A stretch of DNA of 64,000 bases from Claviceps africana (GCA_018360145.1 SRPY01000056.1:19576-83575), one strand, 5' to 3'. Numbered from the stretch's first letter, positions 45,297 through 58,012 are shown. The notes: generated by a model not told the origin, from the sequence alone. Numbers and translations are program-made.

Positions 45297-48200
45297 CTAC
45301 CAAGAATCGGGCCCGAACCTCTTCCCCTCCATGACCCGGCTCTGCACGGCCGTCCCCTGCGAATCCATCGTCGAGCTCACGACATTGTTGCCCCACCACC
45401 GGGGCGCCTCGATGCCCCGCACGGAAAAGGCAAAGAAGATGAAGAGCGTCGCCAGGGCGAGGCCGAGGTCCAGGCCTGACGAGGTCAGGAAGTTGAGGCG
45501 GCTCCACCACCCAAAGTGTCGCTTCTTGATCCAGTACTGGAAGATGAAGCCCACGACGCCCCACGAGAAGTAGTTGAGCGGCGTTGCGGGGGGGATGGCG
45601 CCCGCGCCGCCAAAGACGAGCGGCGTCATGATGGACTGCAGCGGCAGGGGGGACTTGGGCCAGCGCTTGGCGGCCAGGTAGACGAGGATGGGGAGCACGG
45701 CGCCAAGGCCGAAGAAGAGGAAGAGGGACGAGTAGACGCGGCCGGGCGAGAACATTCTGTCGGGCCCGATGAGGCCCCATATGACGGAGGCTTGGTCTCG
45801 TTAGCGGGGTGGTCAAGGTGGTGTGTTTCTTTGCTTTGTTGTGTGTGTATGTGTGTGTTTGCGTATATATAAGAGGGAGAGAGAGGGGGGGGAGAGAGAG
45901 CACCCTCCAACAGGGATGACCCACCGGCGTAAAAGACCCTACCGCCAGGACAAGTAAAGTGATCGTGCTGGTGCGGCTCACACACATCGGGAATGTGCGT
46001 CAGGGCAAGATTGAGCACAAGAATTTGGATGAAGCAGGAAAAGGTTGTGGCCACCACCTGCGCCCAGAACATGGTCCGCGGTGGGATCTTCATGTAGTGC
46101 CCGAACTTGAGGTCTGATACAAAACTGAGCGCCTGGGACCTGCATGCGTGCATAAGTAAGGGACAAAAAGAGGGAGTTTCTTCTGTCACACAAGTATTGC
46201 TGCCAATGCTGCTTGCTCACATGGTAATGTATCCGAATGTTTTAAAACTAAAACCAATGTCCAAATTCATTAGTCCAAATCGAGTCCCAGAATAGGAAAC
46301 AGAAAGGGTTAGAGTGGGATGGTCGGTTGCCGGGCATCCAAACTACGCATCAGAAAAGGACATACATCATGAGGGCGAGCGGCCGACCCGGCTGTATGTA
46401 TCCAAAGATGAGCTCGGTGAGCACGTTCAGCCCAATGCGGTTGTTGGTCACGGCCTCGATGATGCCAATCGGGAGCGAGAAGCCGAACGAGATGGCGACG
46501 GCGAGCAGGAACGCCCACCAGGTGAGCTTGGTGGGATACGCCAGCACGGTGAACAGGCCTATTGCAAGCATCTATCTCCCACCACGTCAGTCGTGGCTGG
46601 GGGGACACAAACGGGTATCCAACGCACATGCACACACACAGAGAGAGGTGGAAAAGGAAAAGGAAAAGGGGGGAGACGAGGTCCTACCGCAACAAACAAG
46701 CCTATGTACCACCAGTCCGGCGCTTCCTTGTACTTTCTCATCAGTTTCATATGAATATCTTCCTTCTCCGTAGAGCTATTCCGATACTGCCTCCAGATTT
46801 GCTTGCGGTTATGCAGATACGTGTACACAATGAGAGACGATATGGCGGCAAAGGAGAGCCCATACGACACGGCAAAGGTGGTGCTGTGGCCAAGAGGAAA
46901 AAGGAAGAAGAGGACGAGAAAAATTAGACCCAAAGAGGAAAAAAAAAAGCGTTAGCCGCGATTTTGTTAGAAAAGGGGGCAAAGGAAGGGGGAAGAGTCT
47001 TTCCGGATAAGAGGACAACAGAGAGGGGAAGAGGTATAGTACCTGATGAACAAGGGCGAATAGTTCTCGTACGCTTCCTGGTTCAGCGTAAAGTCGGCGT
47101 TGAGGATACGAGACGTGTTATACGACGCGCCCGTATTGTCGTAGGTGCTCGAGTCGCTCATGGGGAGGAACTCGGCGTACCATGCGCCGGAGAAATGGAG
47201 GACCGTGCAGCCGATGACATAGAACGTGACGACGCCGACGAGGGTGTTGGCAATGGCATGCCTTTTTGACAAGAAGGAGAGTCAGTTGATTTTTTTTGTT
47301 GTTCTTGCTGCCCCTCCCTTGCTTTTCTTCTTCTTCTTCTTCTTCTTTTTTTCTGATGCTGGGGCTGGGAAGAAGTACGGGAGCAAAGCGGCAATGACTG
47401 CATGCAAAAAAAAATCTCACCAGGGCGGAATAAGCGGTGATCCAACGTAGCCCGCTATCTGGGTCCAGTCAAACGTGATGGGAAGCAAAGACAGACCCGT
47501 CGTTCCCCCAAAAAGCTGGTTGACAACGGGGTTCTGCGGCGCCAGCCACGTGGCAAAGGCGAAGACGCTCAGGAACTGGGCCAGGAATCCCGGGATAAAA
47601 TAGTAGACAAAGGCGGCGGCCGTGACAAGCGCAAACCATCTGTACCGGGGCATGTTCCCCCCCAGGACGGACGGTTCACGTACCTCATTCTTCTCATACA
47701 TGGCGTTCATCATGGTGACGACGACCAGATTTGCCGGCCATATCATGGAGGCAGGGTACACTGGGGAAAAGGGGGGGGGGGGGGTCGTCAGCTCCGGTAA
47801 AACACAATGGGTTCTTTTACCCCCTTACTCTGGTCTCCTTCTTGTTGCTGGCCTACAAGGAGAAGAGCAGGTACTCATGGCATATGTAACTCACCCAGGA
47901 ATTTTCGCATTGTGCCCGCAATGCCGTAGCCGAGCGACTGTGTGGAAATGGTAAGCAGGAGCTGGAAGAGGATTCCAAAATTCTGCTTATAGAAGATGAG
48001 CTGCGCCAGGATGATATCGGTGGAGTAGGCGACGGAGAAGGATACGCTGGCCATGACGCCAATGATGGAATGCTCCTTGATGTTGAAGGGGCCTGGGTTC
48101 AAGCTCCATCGCAGACCAAAGGTGGTAAAGGCCCTGCTCGGCATGAGGCGAGCCCAGGCGTGTCCCATGGGCCAGGCGATGATTTGGGCAACGAGCGGTC

Positions 48201-48726
48201 CGATCGAGATGGACGGCTGCCGCAGCGAGAACAGAGTGTTCATGGAGGCGCCCAGCACGACGAGCAACAGGCCGATGGTCCAGGCGCGGACAGTATTGCA
48301 AGGGAGATGCTCGTCATAGTTTCTCACGGCGGCGCGAACCTCTGGGTAGGGCGAGTCTTGATGCTTGCGACGCTTCCGGACATATTGGTAAAGGCCAGTC
48401 TCCATCTCGATGGACGAGCTGCTCACGATGCCCTCCTGGTCGTCGTCGTCGTCGTCGTCGTCGCCGCTGCCACCGTCATCGCCGTCCTGCTCGTCCGAGA
48501 GGCCGGGGTCCATGAGGCGCTCATGCTCCGAGGCATGCTCCGAGGCCAGCCCATCGTCGCTGCCGGAGGCGTCGTTGCACTCAAATAAATGTCCTCCGAT
48601 GCCATCATCGAGGCCATCACTGAGGCCGTCATCGATGGATGCCGAGCGCGAATGCGAGAGCGAGCGGCGCGAGCTGGGGCCGATGCCGGCATCGGAGCCT
48701 GTAGCCTCAGGGCTGGCTGCGCTCAT
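45297..48726 (-). CDS. Oligopeptide transporter, OPT family
   Basis: Eight exons: 48,726-47,895; 47,760-47,421; 47,261-47,043; 46,883-46,688; 46,571-46,366; 46,247-46,221 (27 bases); 46,139-45,925; 45,790-45,297, 842 residues. OPT proteins are proton-coupled carriers of small peptides, glutathione or metal chelates at the plasma membrane or endomembranes. Family blocks: LPCNTVRAWTIGLLLVVLGA with NTLFSLRQPSISIG, the GPFNIKEHSIIGVMASVS block, NVLTELIFGYIQPGRPLALM, FKTFGYITMSQALSFVSDLK, IPPRTMFWAQVVAT and ASVIWGLIGPDRMFS. Around 14 hydrophobic segments are visible. The N-terminal 100 residues are acidic and serine-rich with a run of eight aspartates. The 27-base exon is needed to rebuild KTFGYITM. 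Substrate cannot be told from sequence. Confidence 0.93.
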
Positions 48727-49286
48727 GACGCCTCAAGCTATGCAGTCGTACGGCTCCGAAGGCTGCGATTGGGCGCGGAGGGTGTGATGGCCGTCAGTCT
48801 GCAATGCTTCCTTATCGCGGCATGTCTGGCAGATCATGTCACTCTGGGGGACCAGGGGCTCGATTGGGGCCGAGGTCGTGCTTGACTCTAACGCAGCAGT
48901 GCAAAGGGCAAGAAGAAAAACGAGGCAGAAAAGAGAGGGGACACGAGAAAGCAGATGAGCGGCGATCAGAAGCTAGCAGAGCTGGACAGCAGACTATCCG
49001 ATTCGTATGCGCACATGCAGCTATTCAAGATGCAGCCAACTTATTGAAGCAGCCGTATTGAGGCTCGCTGTGGCGGGCTTGGGGTCCTCGGGAGGACCGA
49101 GGAGGGTCCGCCTCCACTGTGGCTGGTGCTGTGGCTGGAGCAAGCTTGCAAGCTCCCAAATGTTCGAATCAAACTCAAACGTTTGACCTCACCGGCCGCG
49201 GCCGCAGCCACAGCCACAGCCAACGTCGACGCTCCAACTTCCCAACTTCCCGCCGGCCCGTCATCCCAAAACGACATGGGACAAGC
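48727..49286. promoter_or_regulatory. Divergent promoter region of the OPT and 3-oxoacyl-ACP synthase genes
   Basis: About 560 bases between divergent starts. It contains GGAGGACCGAGGAGG and CCGCGGCCGC-like GC-rich words and a GCCACA repeat (49,201-49,221). The frame of the synthase is open through part of it, but the added residues do not look like the family. Confidence 0.5.
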
Positions 49287-50806
49287 ATGCGACGAGTGGT
49301 GGTAACTGGCCTCGGGGCCGTCACTCCCCTGGGCGTGGGCGCGGCACGAACCTGGCATCGATTGCTGGCCAACGAATCGGGCATCGTCAGCGTGGCTTCT
49401 CGTCAACCCCAGGCGCGCTGGACGGAGCTCACGAGCTCGGTAGCCGGCGTCGTCCCCGTCGGAGAGGCCCAGGGTCAATGGAATCCAGCTGACTGGCTCT
49501 CTTCCTCGGACCGGCGCCGGATGTCGACTTTTGCGCAGTACGCCATGGCCGCTGGCGACATGGCCTTGAAGGACGCTGGGTGGGAGGCGACCAAGCCCGA
49601 GCATCGCGAGGTCACGGGAGTATGTCTGGGAAGCGGCATTGGCAATCTGGAGGACATTTACGAGACGAGCCTATCCCACCATGACGGTGTGAGTTTCAAG
49701 TTCAGACGAGCCCCCAAACCGTCCTAATGCTGATTTTTTTTATTTTTTTTTATTTTTTTTTGGTTTTGTTTTTTGTTTTGTTTTTGTTTTTGCATCCAGG
49801 GATATAAAAAGGTGTCGCCCTTGTTTGTGCCCAAGATTCTCATCAATCTGGCTGCCGGCCACATAGCCATGAAATATGGCTTCGAGGGCCCCAATCACGC
49901 CGCCACCACTGCCTGCACCACGGGCGCACACTCCATCGGCGATGCCTCGAGATTCATCGCCATGGGCGATGCCGATGTAATGGTGGCCGGCGGCTCCGAG
50001 GCCTGCATTCATCCATTGACATTTGCGGGCTTCGGCAGGGCCCGGTCCTTGGCCACCGCCTACAACCACGATCCCCCTGGTGCCTGCAGACCCTTCGATG
50101 CGGAGCGCAACGGCTTCGTGGTTGCAGAGGGCGCCGCTGTCCTTGTCCTAGAAGAGCTTGAGCATGCCAAGGCCAGAGGAGCTCGCATGTATGCCGAGGT
50201 CAAGGGATACGGCCTCAGCGGAGACGCATATCATATGACGGCGCCCAGTGAAGACGGTCGAGGCGCGTTCCTCGCCATGAAGCGTGCTCTGAAGCATGCG
50301 CAGATCAAGCCCCACGAGGTGGACTACATCAGTGCCCATGCGACGGGCACGCAAGTCGGAGATGTCGCAGAAGCCACGGCCATTCACCGCTTGATGCTGG
50401 GCGAAGACGGCAAAGCATCCGAGTCGCAAGTGACCGTAAGCAGCACCAAGGGCTCCGTTGGACATTTGCTCGGCGCGGCGGGTGCCATCGAGGCGCTCTT
50501 CGCTATCCTGTCCATATACGAGGTAAGCGGATTCTCCACGAACCTTCCACTCTGCAATTCCAGATGGCCATTTGCAGTTGGACTGTTCTGTTTGTCCTGT
50601 CCGGTTCGATTCTGCTTCCTTAAGTTGCTGACGTTGCCGCTGCTTAGGGTGTTGTGCCGGCTACCCAGAATCTACAAAGGCCAGACGTTGGCTTCAACTT
50701 TAATTTTGTGCCTCTGACGGCGCAGGAAAAGAAGGTGCGCGTGGCGGTTTCGAATAGCTTTGGTTTTGGCGGAACCAACAGCAGCTTGGTCTTTGCCAGC
50801 ATGTGA
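49287..50806 (+). CDS. CEM1: Mitochondrial 3-oxoacyl-[acyl-carrier-protein] synthase (KAS II/FabF type)
   Basis: Three exons: 49,287-49,688; 49,800-50,522; 50,648-50,806, 427 residues. It condenses malonyl-ACP with growing acyl-ACP in mitochondrial type II fatty acid synthesis, which supplies octanoyl chains for lipoate. MRRVVVTGLGAVTPLGVG opens the thiolase fold. The Cys-His-His triad is visible: Cys173 in TTACTTGAHS, His314 in SAHATGT, and His356 in GSVGHLLGAAG. The C-terminus NSFGFGGTNSSLVF is typical. Length matches bacterial FabF; three exons and context show a normal fungal nuclear gene. No clear cleavable presequence precedes MRRVVV, as is common in fungal homologues. Intron 1 holds T-rich runs. 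Confidence 0.93.
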
Positions 50807-51354
50807 CGGACATGTTTGCTTGCGGTTGACGCCTGTGGATGGCGCGCCATAGAAACATGGTACATGTGCATACGTACCTAAGTACAATGATATAATAATG
50901 AATACAAGTAAGTAAGTACCTACTTCGTACCGAAAGTAGGTGCCTACTTCTTAGTAGCTACTTGAGATACCTACCTAGGTGCCTACATACTATGTGCAGG
51001 TATGTATGTATGTAATCAGGAGCGGATAATGACTCGTCTGGTAGGCAGCGCACGGAAAGGCACGCGCCAATGACTTGTGATGGACGATGTGTGAGGATCT
51101 GAGCATCAATGATTGATCCCAACTTGCAAGAATCGATGACGCTGGCGCCGGCAAGTCGTCCGTCGTGGATCGGTGCACGGACCATCCCGGGAGGAGCCAC
51201 CCGCGGCGCGTGTCAAGCAATTTCGCCGACGCTCAGGGAAAAAAAAAGGCTTCAACTCCAGCTTCGTCTCCATCCCACGTCTCTCATCTCACGTCTCTCC
51301 ATCTCTCCCCGCCCCTTTTCATTGGCAATTTCGTCTCTGTAGCTCCCATAAGCC
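50807..51354. other. Intergenic region with a TACCTA/GTATGTA patch
   Basis: The patch (50,869-51,015) alternates GTACCTA, AAGTAGGT and GTATGTA words. No gene is seen. The part after 51,230 is probably the leader of the next gene. Confidence 0.5.
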
Positions 51355-52462
51355 ATGGCCTGCGAATTGTGTAAGTTGCAAACGACGCGGTCTCTCCTCC
51401 GGGCCGCCGTCCGAGCATCGTCGTCGATTCCCCGCCGAACCTTACACCTGGCTCGAAGCTCTCCCATCTCGTCACAGACCGTACCCGCGACGACGACGAC
51501 GACGATACCGAGCCGTTGGTTCAGCGGCACGCCTGCGAGGAGTCTTCTCGGCATGGGTACCTCGTTCGGCGAGTCGTATCGCGTGCTGGGTGCGTCGGAG
51601 AAGCTGTATAAGGTGTGCGGACGGCCCGCCGATTATTGCATTACCCAGGCGGCGCGGAAAAACGACAAGGTGGTTAAGATGGAGGACGGCGAGGAGCTGG
51701 GCCATTCCATTGACAAGAATAACGTTTGGCATAAAAGTAAGATAGGGCAAGTCTGTCGTCGTTGGCATTTCGACTTTTGTTTCTATAGCAGCTGCCTTGA
51801 GTCCCTAGTCTTGCTTTTTTTCCCGTCTCCCACCTCTTCCGTCACACTCCCTTTTTCTCTCTCTCTCTTTTTCCTCTCCCTAACCTGTGCGAGAATGTTC
51901 GTTTCTTTTTTTTATTGCCCTCTGCTGACGCAAAAGCAAAATAGCCTTTGGTCTACAACCCAGCTTCAGCACCTGGTCCCACGTCACCATGCTGCATCTG
52001 TACCTCCTCAACGCCCGCGTGCGGTGCTTCGAGCGCGACGTCTATCGCAACTGGCAGCAGCAACTGATTGACCACTTCTTCTTCGACTGCGAAAAGAAGA
52101 TGCATCTCGACCACAGCATCACGTCGTCGGCGCTGCGCCAGCGGTACCTCAAGGACATTTTCGTGCAGTGGCGGGGTCTGCTGCTCGCCTACGACGAGGG
52201 CCTCATCAAGGGGGATGCGGTGCTCGCGAGCGCCGTGTGGAGGAACCTGTTCAAGGGGTCGCCCGATGTCGACCCGAGAGCCCTGTGCGCCATCGTGGGC
52301 TGGATGCGCAGCTGTCTGGTCGCTCTGGAGGCGGTGTCGGACACCGATTTTCCGCAGCGGGCGCCCGACATTCTGGCCAAGCCCGTCGACGGCTTCTGGA
52401 AGAGGTTGGAGGAGCCGTTTGCGAGGGACTTGAAAGAGGAGACCGCGGCGGCCAAGGCGTGA
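51355..52462 (+). CDS. CBP3: Ubiquinol-cytochrome c chaperone, CBP3 family
   Basis: Two exons: 51,355-51,736 and 51,945-52,462, 299 residues. Cbp3 with Cbp6 binds the mitochondrial ribosome exit, receives new cytochrome b and promotes complex III assembly. The N-terminus is rich in Arg, Ser and Thr with few acids (MACELCKLQTTRSLLRAAVR), like a mitochondrial presequence. The conserved domain spans about 100-275: FSTWSHVTMLHLYLLNARVR, HFFFDCEKKMHLDHSI, YLKDIFVQWRGLLLAYDEGL and DAVLASAVWRNLF. The intron is T-rich. A second short upstream ATG is not obvious, so 51,355 is a confident start. Confidence 0.9.
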
Positions 52463-52826
52463 AGCGAATTGCCAAGCGAGACGGGTGGTCCCTCTTGTCC
52501 TTTGGTTTGTAGCAATTGTACAATGTTGTATAAAATGACCGGTCAAGAGAAGGGAAGAAACCGCTTCACCAGCGCGCCTTGTATCCATGAAGAAGAAAAA
52601 GAGAAAAAGAAAAAAAAAACTGCCAGATGACATGCCCGCGTCTCGGCCTGTACAAATCTAGAACGCATGTCATCGCCGATACAAATACAGAAACAAACGT
52701 CCTTGTGCTTGACCCATCATTGACTCCCGCAGACTCCTGTATGATAACAGTTTGTAGACACTGTTGCCCATCGCACACCGGCCCGCGCATGACTTGATAC
52801 CTCCTCCACCATCCATTCCGTCCAGC
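52463..52826. other. Short intergenic region between convergent genes
   Basis: Holds the 3' untranslated regions of the CBP3-like gene and of DHFR on the opposite strand. An A-rich run (about 52,589-52,619) is present; nothing else was recognised. Confidence 0.5.
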
Positions 52827-53823
52827 TCACCTCTCCCACATCTGCCACTGGTACCTCACCCCAGCCTCCTCGACAGACTCCCCCTCGCCGTCCCGCTCGC
52901 ACTCCCCCGTCCACGCCCTCCACTCCCCCGCCGAACACCTCCTCCACCCGTCCGTCCCGTCCCGCAGATCCAGCCCGAAAAAGGTGTCGCACTCGTACTC
53001 GTTCTCTATCCTCGTCAGGAGCACCCTCTTGGACTCGGGGCGCCGCAGCGCCTGCTCGTAGATTTGCCCGCCACCCATGACGAAGACTCTGCTTACGAGG
53101 GGGTCGTTGGCTACGTGGGCGAGGGCGGCGTCGAGGGATGGCACACGGATGGGTTGGTGCTGCTGCTGTGGTTGGTCTTGATGTTGCCGGGGTTGGTTCT
53201 CATCTTGTGGCGCTTCCCCCTCGGGGCCCTTGGTCCTCGAGATGACAATGTTGAGACGGTTCCGGAGGGGTCTGAACCGGGGGGGGATGGAGTCCCATGT
53301 CTTGCGGCCCATGATGACGGCGTTGATGGCGTTAGGGGTCTGGAGCATGTTAGTTTTGGAGGGAGGAGAAAGAAAAGGCAAGGGGGGAAAAGAAACTACA
53401 GAGAGAGAGAGGGAGAGAGAGAGAGACAAAAAAAAATTTAACACATCAGCCGCTTCTTTTTTAAAGAAGAAAAATTGCTATTTTTGTTTTTAAAAAAATG
53501 GTATTTTATCATGATGCTGGTTTTTTTTTTCTCTCTCAAGATGTTCGTTATGCTCGTAAGGAACTTTAACCGAAAAGTACTTCAAACTTTAAAACAAAAA
53601 TAAAGAAAGTAAGATTGGGAAAAAAAGGGAGAGGAGAGATGAAATAAATACAAGAAATGGAAATGAAACGAAATGACATCAAAAGTACCTCTGATACCGT
53701 CCGCGAGGTGACCCGCGCAAAGTACTGCATTTCTTTCCGCAGCGACGGCCACGGCATGGTGCCGTTGCGGCCGATGCCCAGCGAGCGCGTGGCTGCGACG
53801 ATGAGGGTCAGCTCGGGCTGCAT
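52827..53823 (-). CDS. DFR1: Dihydrofolate reductase
   Basis: Two exons: 53,823-53,698 and 53,339-52,827, 212 residues. It reduces 7,8-dihydrofolate to tetrahydrofolate with NADPH, supporting thymidylate, purine and methionine synthesis. The N-terminus MQPELTLIVAATRSLGIGRN, then GTMPWPSLRKEMQYFARVTS (substrate Trp and acidic Glu), MGRKTWDSIPPRFRPL, and VFVMGGGQIYEQAL are all diagnostic. A Gln-rich insert (about residues 90-115, QPRQHQDQPQQQHQP) lies between NIVISR and VPSLDAAL, longer than in yeast. The intron is 358 bases, the longest here, and contains GA repeats and T/A runs. Confidence 0.93.
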
Positions 53824-54926
53824 GGTTGTCGTCGGGGCGGTCTGCTCCGGTCAGCGGCTTTTGGGATGGTGGTGATGGAGAGGACAGGTCTGGGCTGGCT
53901 GGGGTGATGGCGTTGTGTTTTTGGTGGTTGGGTGGGCCTCGATGAGGTGGATGAGGTGGGCGATGAGGTGGGAGCGTACATTATGCCCATCATCATTGAT
54001 GCAATGTCTGGCTTATGCCGGTTATACTTGAAATTTCATCTTCCATCCCATCTCGCTTTATTTCCTTTACTCTTGCCTCAGTTCTGCATAGGTCACGCAT
54101 GTACACACAAGAACGCTACCCATCCTTTCTTTCCTTCTTCCTTTTTTTGCTGAAGCAGTTCAAGACATGACTGGCTGGGCTCCTCGGTAGATTAGGTGGT
54201 GGTTAGCAGAAGAAGGACCTGAAAGGGCTGAGGAATATCAATGCCTCGACGCTGGAGACCGCTTCGCTCGAGCTACGTCGAATGGATGTAATTGCCGCGA
54301 CCTGGACACACGCCACGTGGACTTTGGTCAGGAGTACAGCCTCTTATTTCGCGGCAACTGGTGTCTCGGGACGGTTGGGTCCGGGGTTGATGCTGGGACA
54401 CTATTCGACAGCGTCAAAAGAAAACCAAGGCAAGAAAGCGAGGAGAAAACCACGACATGGACATGTACATTGTGCTTGAAAGTCCCAAACGAGGCGAGGC
54501 AGTACAGAGTCCAGCTTCGCCATTGCTCCTGCGCGCCGCAGGGTAACTGGAACGGCTTGCCACAGGCACAAAGGAATATGGAAAGCGTTGTTGGCGTCGT
54601 GGCGTCGTGGCGTCGTTGCCGCGACACTTGTCGGCGCTGTTGGGCCAGGCATCCGGGCCGGCATGGCGGGCGGATTCCTGAGGCTCAAACTTGAAAGGAG
54701 GAAATCGGAATTTGCAGGCAAAACCGCGCATCCGGACTTGATTGGGCGGCTGAGCAGCTCCGCTCCACCAACTCCCTCACAGTCTCTGCTCCCATCATTG
54801 TTCTCCCGAAAATCTCCATTTGCTCTCCTGTAAAGGCAGCACCGCAAGCCCAATCTCCCCTCCTGCCAATTGCACCCTGTTGCAATTGCTCCTTCGCCGT
54901 CCTGCCCATCATAAACCTCCCTCAGA
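53824..54926. promoter_or_regulatory. Divergent upstream region of DHFR and ATP synthase alpha
   Basis: About 1.1 kb. Two CCAAT words at 54,850 and 54,866 lie 60-75 bases before the ATP1 start, a motif bound by the HAP complex at respiratory genes; their position may already be in the leader. The rest, including open frames around 54,282-54,694, shows no recognisable protein. Confidence 0.5.
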
Positions 54927-56589
54927 ATGTTCAGAACCGCTCTTCGACAGTCCACGCGTGCTGTGGGCGCCGTCTCTGCCGCTGGCAGAGTCGCGGTGGT
55001 GAGTTGTCCTCCTCTTACCCGATTCGACGACCAAATGTCATCGAAGACTGCCTGCGTCCATCGAGAAAAAGGTTGTCGGGAGCTCAATTGGACCAATGGC
55101 GGCATTTGATGGCGGAAATCTTGTCTCGCATGGCCTTGACGATGGTGCTTGGGGTCGTTTTTGCATTGTTGCTCAGGCTTAGGCTAACTGCTGCCAACTA
55201 ATTTTTTTTTCTGTCCCTCCGTCGTCGTCCAGGCCCGAAATGCCGCACCTGTCGCCGTCAGCGGTCTTCAGGCCCGATCATATGCCGACAAGGCTTCACC
55301 AACTGAGGTCTCTTCGATCCTCGAGCAGCGCATCCGTGGTGTCCAGGAGGAGTCCAGCCTCGCTGAGACTGGCCGTGTCCTTTCCGTCGGGTATGTGGAG
55401 CTACAAGCAGCAAAACGGCCATTCCCGGACCACCGGTCATATGCAAATATTACGAACATGGGACCATATATCTGGCATATATGTGGCGGGCAACGATAAC
55501 GTCATGTCGTATCGATTTTTTTTTTGGTTTGCGGCAACGCTAATGCAAGTTTTCCTAGTGACGGTATCGCCCGTGTTCACGGTCTTGCCAACGTGCAGGC
55601 CGAAGAGTTGGTCGAGTATGTCTTTATTCCTGGTCTGCCCTTTAGCCCATGCGGCCTTCTAACACGGATGCTTTAGGTTCGCCTCTGGCGTCAAGGGCAT
55701 GTGCATGAACTTGGAGGCTGGCCAAGTCGGTGTTGTGTTGTTCGGTTCTGATCGTCTCGTCAAGGAGGGTGAATCTGTCAAGCGTACCGGTGCTATTGTA
55801 AGTTGGAGCAGACGACATGAACGGTTCGACATGTCGCAACAATCACGCGGTGGATGGCTAACCCGGGTCAATTAGGTTGACATCCCCGTCGGCCCTGAGA
55901 TGCTTGGACGTGTCATCGATGCCCTTGGTAACCCGATTGACGGCAAGGGTCCCATCAACTGCAAGGAGCGTCGTCGTGCCCAGCTCAAGGCTCCCGGTAT
56001 CTTGCCCCGCAAGTCTGTCAACGAGCCTGTGCAGACTGGTTTCAAGTCCGTCGACGCCATGGTTCCCATCGGCCGTGGACAGCGTGAGCTGATTATTGGT
56101 GATCGTCAAACCGGCAAGACGGCAGTCTGTCTCGACACCATCCTCAACCAGAAGCGATGGAACAACGGCAACGACGAGACCAAGAAGCTGTACTGTGTCT
56201 ACGTTGCCGTCGGCCAGAAGCGATCCACTGTGGCCCAGCTCGTCAAGACCCTTGAGGAGAACGACGCCATGAAGTACTCCATCGTTGTGGCTGCCACTGC
56301 CTCAGAGGCCGCCCCTCTGCAGTACCTCGCTCCTTTCACTGGCGCCACCGTTGCTGAATGGTTCCGTGATTCAGGCCGCCACGCCCTGGTCGTCTACGAT
56401 GATCTGTCCAAGCAGGCCGTCGCCTACCGTCAAATGTCTCTGCTGCTCCGTCGTCCCCCCGGTCGTGAGGCCTACCCCGGTGACGTCTTCTACCTGCACT
56501 CCCGTCTGCTCGAGCGTGCCGCCAAGCTCAACAAGGACCACGGTGGCGGTTCCATGACGGCTCTGCCCATCATCGAGACCCAGGGCGGT

Positions 56590-56621
<32 letters not shown>

Positions 56622-57209
56622 TTCCATCACCGACGGTCAGATCTTCTTGGAGTCTGAGCTCTTCTTCAAGGGTATCCGTCCCGCCATCAACGTCGGTCTT
56701 TCCGTCTCTCGTGTCGGCTCCGCCGCTCAGCTCAAGGCCATGAAGCAGGTTGCTGGATCCCTGAAGCTCTTCTTGGCCCAGTACCGTGAAGTCGCCGCTT
56801 TCGCCCAGTTCGGTTCCGATTTGGATGCCTCCACCAAGCAGACCCTTGCTCGTGGTGAGCGCGTAAGTTGAAGTCCCGCGATTGCCGTGTGCGGAAACGT
56901 CCGTCTATCAAGTCATGGGATGCTAACCGTGCCTGCCCCTTGCAGTTGACCGAGCTCCTCAAGCAGAAGCAATACTCTCCCATGGCCGTCAACGAGATGG
57001 TTCCCCTCATCTTCGCCGGTGTCAACGGATACCTCGACAAGGTGCCCGTCGACAAGGTCCTCCGATGGGAGGCTGACTACCTCGCTCACCTGAAGTCCAA
57101 CGAGGCCGAATTGTTGGCCACCATTGAGAAGGAGGGTGCCATCAGCAAGGAGACCGAGGCCAAGCTGAAGGATGTGACCCAGTCCTTCATCCAGAGCTTC
57201 CTCGGCTAA
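54927..57209 (+). CDS. ATP1: Mitochondrial F1Fo ATP synthase subunit alpha
   Basis: Six exons: 54,927-54,998; 55,233-55,390; 55,559-55,615; 55,677-55,797; 55,876-56,862; 56,946-57,209, 552 residues, the usual fungal length. The alpha subunit forms the F1 hexamer with beta in the mitochondrial matrix and holds the non-catalytic nucleotide sites. Features: Arg-rich presequence MFRTALRQSTRAVGAVSAAG with a likely cleavage near LQARSYAD; P-loop GDRQTGKT (211-218); ALVVYDDLSKQAVAYRQMSL; the arginine-finger region PAINVGLSVSRVGSAAQ. Introns cluster in the 5' third, and the long exon 5 is strongly C-ending in codon choice, as expected for a highly expressed gene. Confidence 0.97.
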
Positions 57210-57853
57210 TTATATCTAATCCAAAAATCTCCTTGAGCGACATAGAAAAGGGCTGTGGGGGATGGCTGCTGTTTATACCGATTTCTTGTTGTAGTTGTTA
57301 ATCCTCTCCAGGTGTGTGTGCGTGTGTGAGTGAGAGAAAGAGAGAGAAAAAGCCTAGGGGTGTATTTGATGGAGCGATAGGTGGCATTGGGGATTGCGCC
57401 GAGCGTTACCGTCACATGTAAAAATAGAGCTCATTACTCAATGAAGGCCCTTGATTTCTTTTGTTCTTTAATTATACACAATATTCTAAATTCTGGTGTC
57501 TGGAAGAATGCCGTTGCCGAGAACGAACGACTTCGCGACTCGTGACATGACGGCAGCCGCGACGCGGGGGCAGGCCGCAAGCTGTTTTGATGACGGGTCG
57601 GTATGAAAAGCCGGCGACAGCCACTTAGTCGATTCTGAAGTCGAGAATAATTCACGTGTGCGACCCGGCCGTCCATCCGCAAAACGCCGCTTTGCTCCTC
57701 TCGGGCTCCAGGTTGCGGGGCTTTCCACTGGTCCGGTCGAAACGTCTTGTAATCATCCATCATTTGACCGCACACGGGACAAAAAGTTGCATCCTTCCGC
57801 CTCCTACACGGTCCACGAACCGAGCGCCAGACAGGAAGGACCGCATATTTGCC
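57210..57853. other. Intergenic region between ATP1 and the NAD(P)HX dehydratase gene
   Basis: Contains the ATP1 3' region with a GTGTGTGCG/GAGAGA patch near 57,314-57,350. The frame upstream of the next gene is open from about 57,656 but does not resemble that family. No separate gene is supported. Confidence 0.5.
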
Positions 57854-57980
57854 ATGGGCACCGAGCATCAGGGACCGGAAATGTCGGCCGCTACGAGGGG
57901 CGTATTGGGCCGAGTGAGGCGGATGATTCCGCCCATGCTGGACAAGTTTCACAAGGGTATGGGTTTGCCATTCACTGGAT

Positions 57981-58012
<32 letters not shown>

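Noticed and set aside
49119..49286. Upstream extension of the 3-oxoacyl-ACP synthase
   Set aside because: No ATG starts it and the residues do not resemble the family, which begins MRRVVVTG.
49287..50806. Horizontal transfer of the FabF-like gene from bacteria
   Set aside because: Mitochondrial type II synthases are naturally FabF-like; two spliceosomal introns and ordinary composition fit a native gene.
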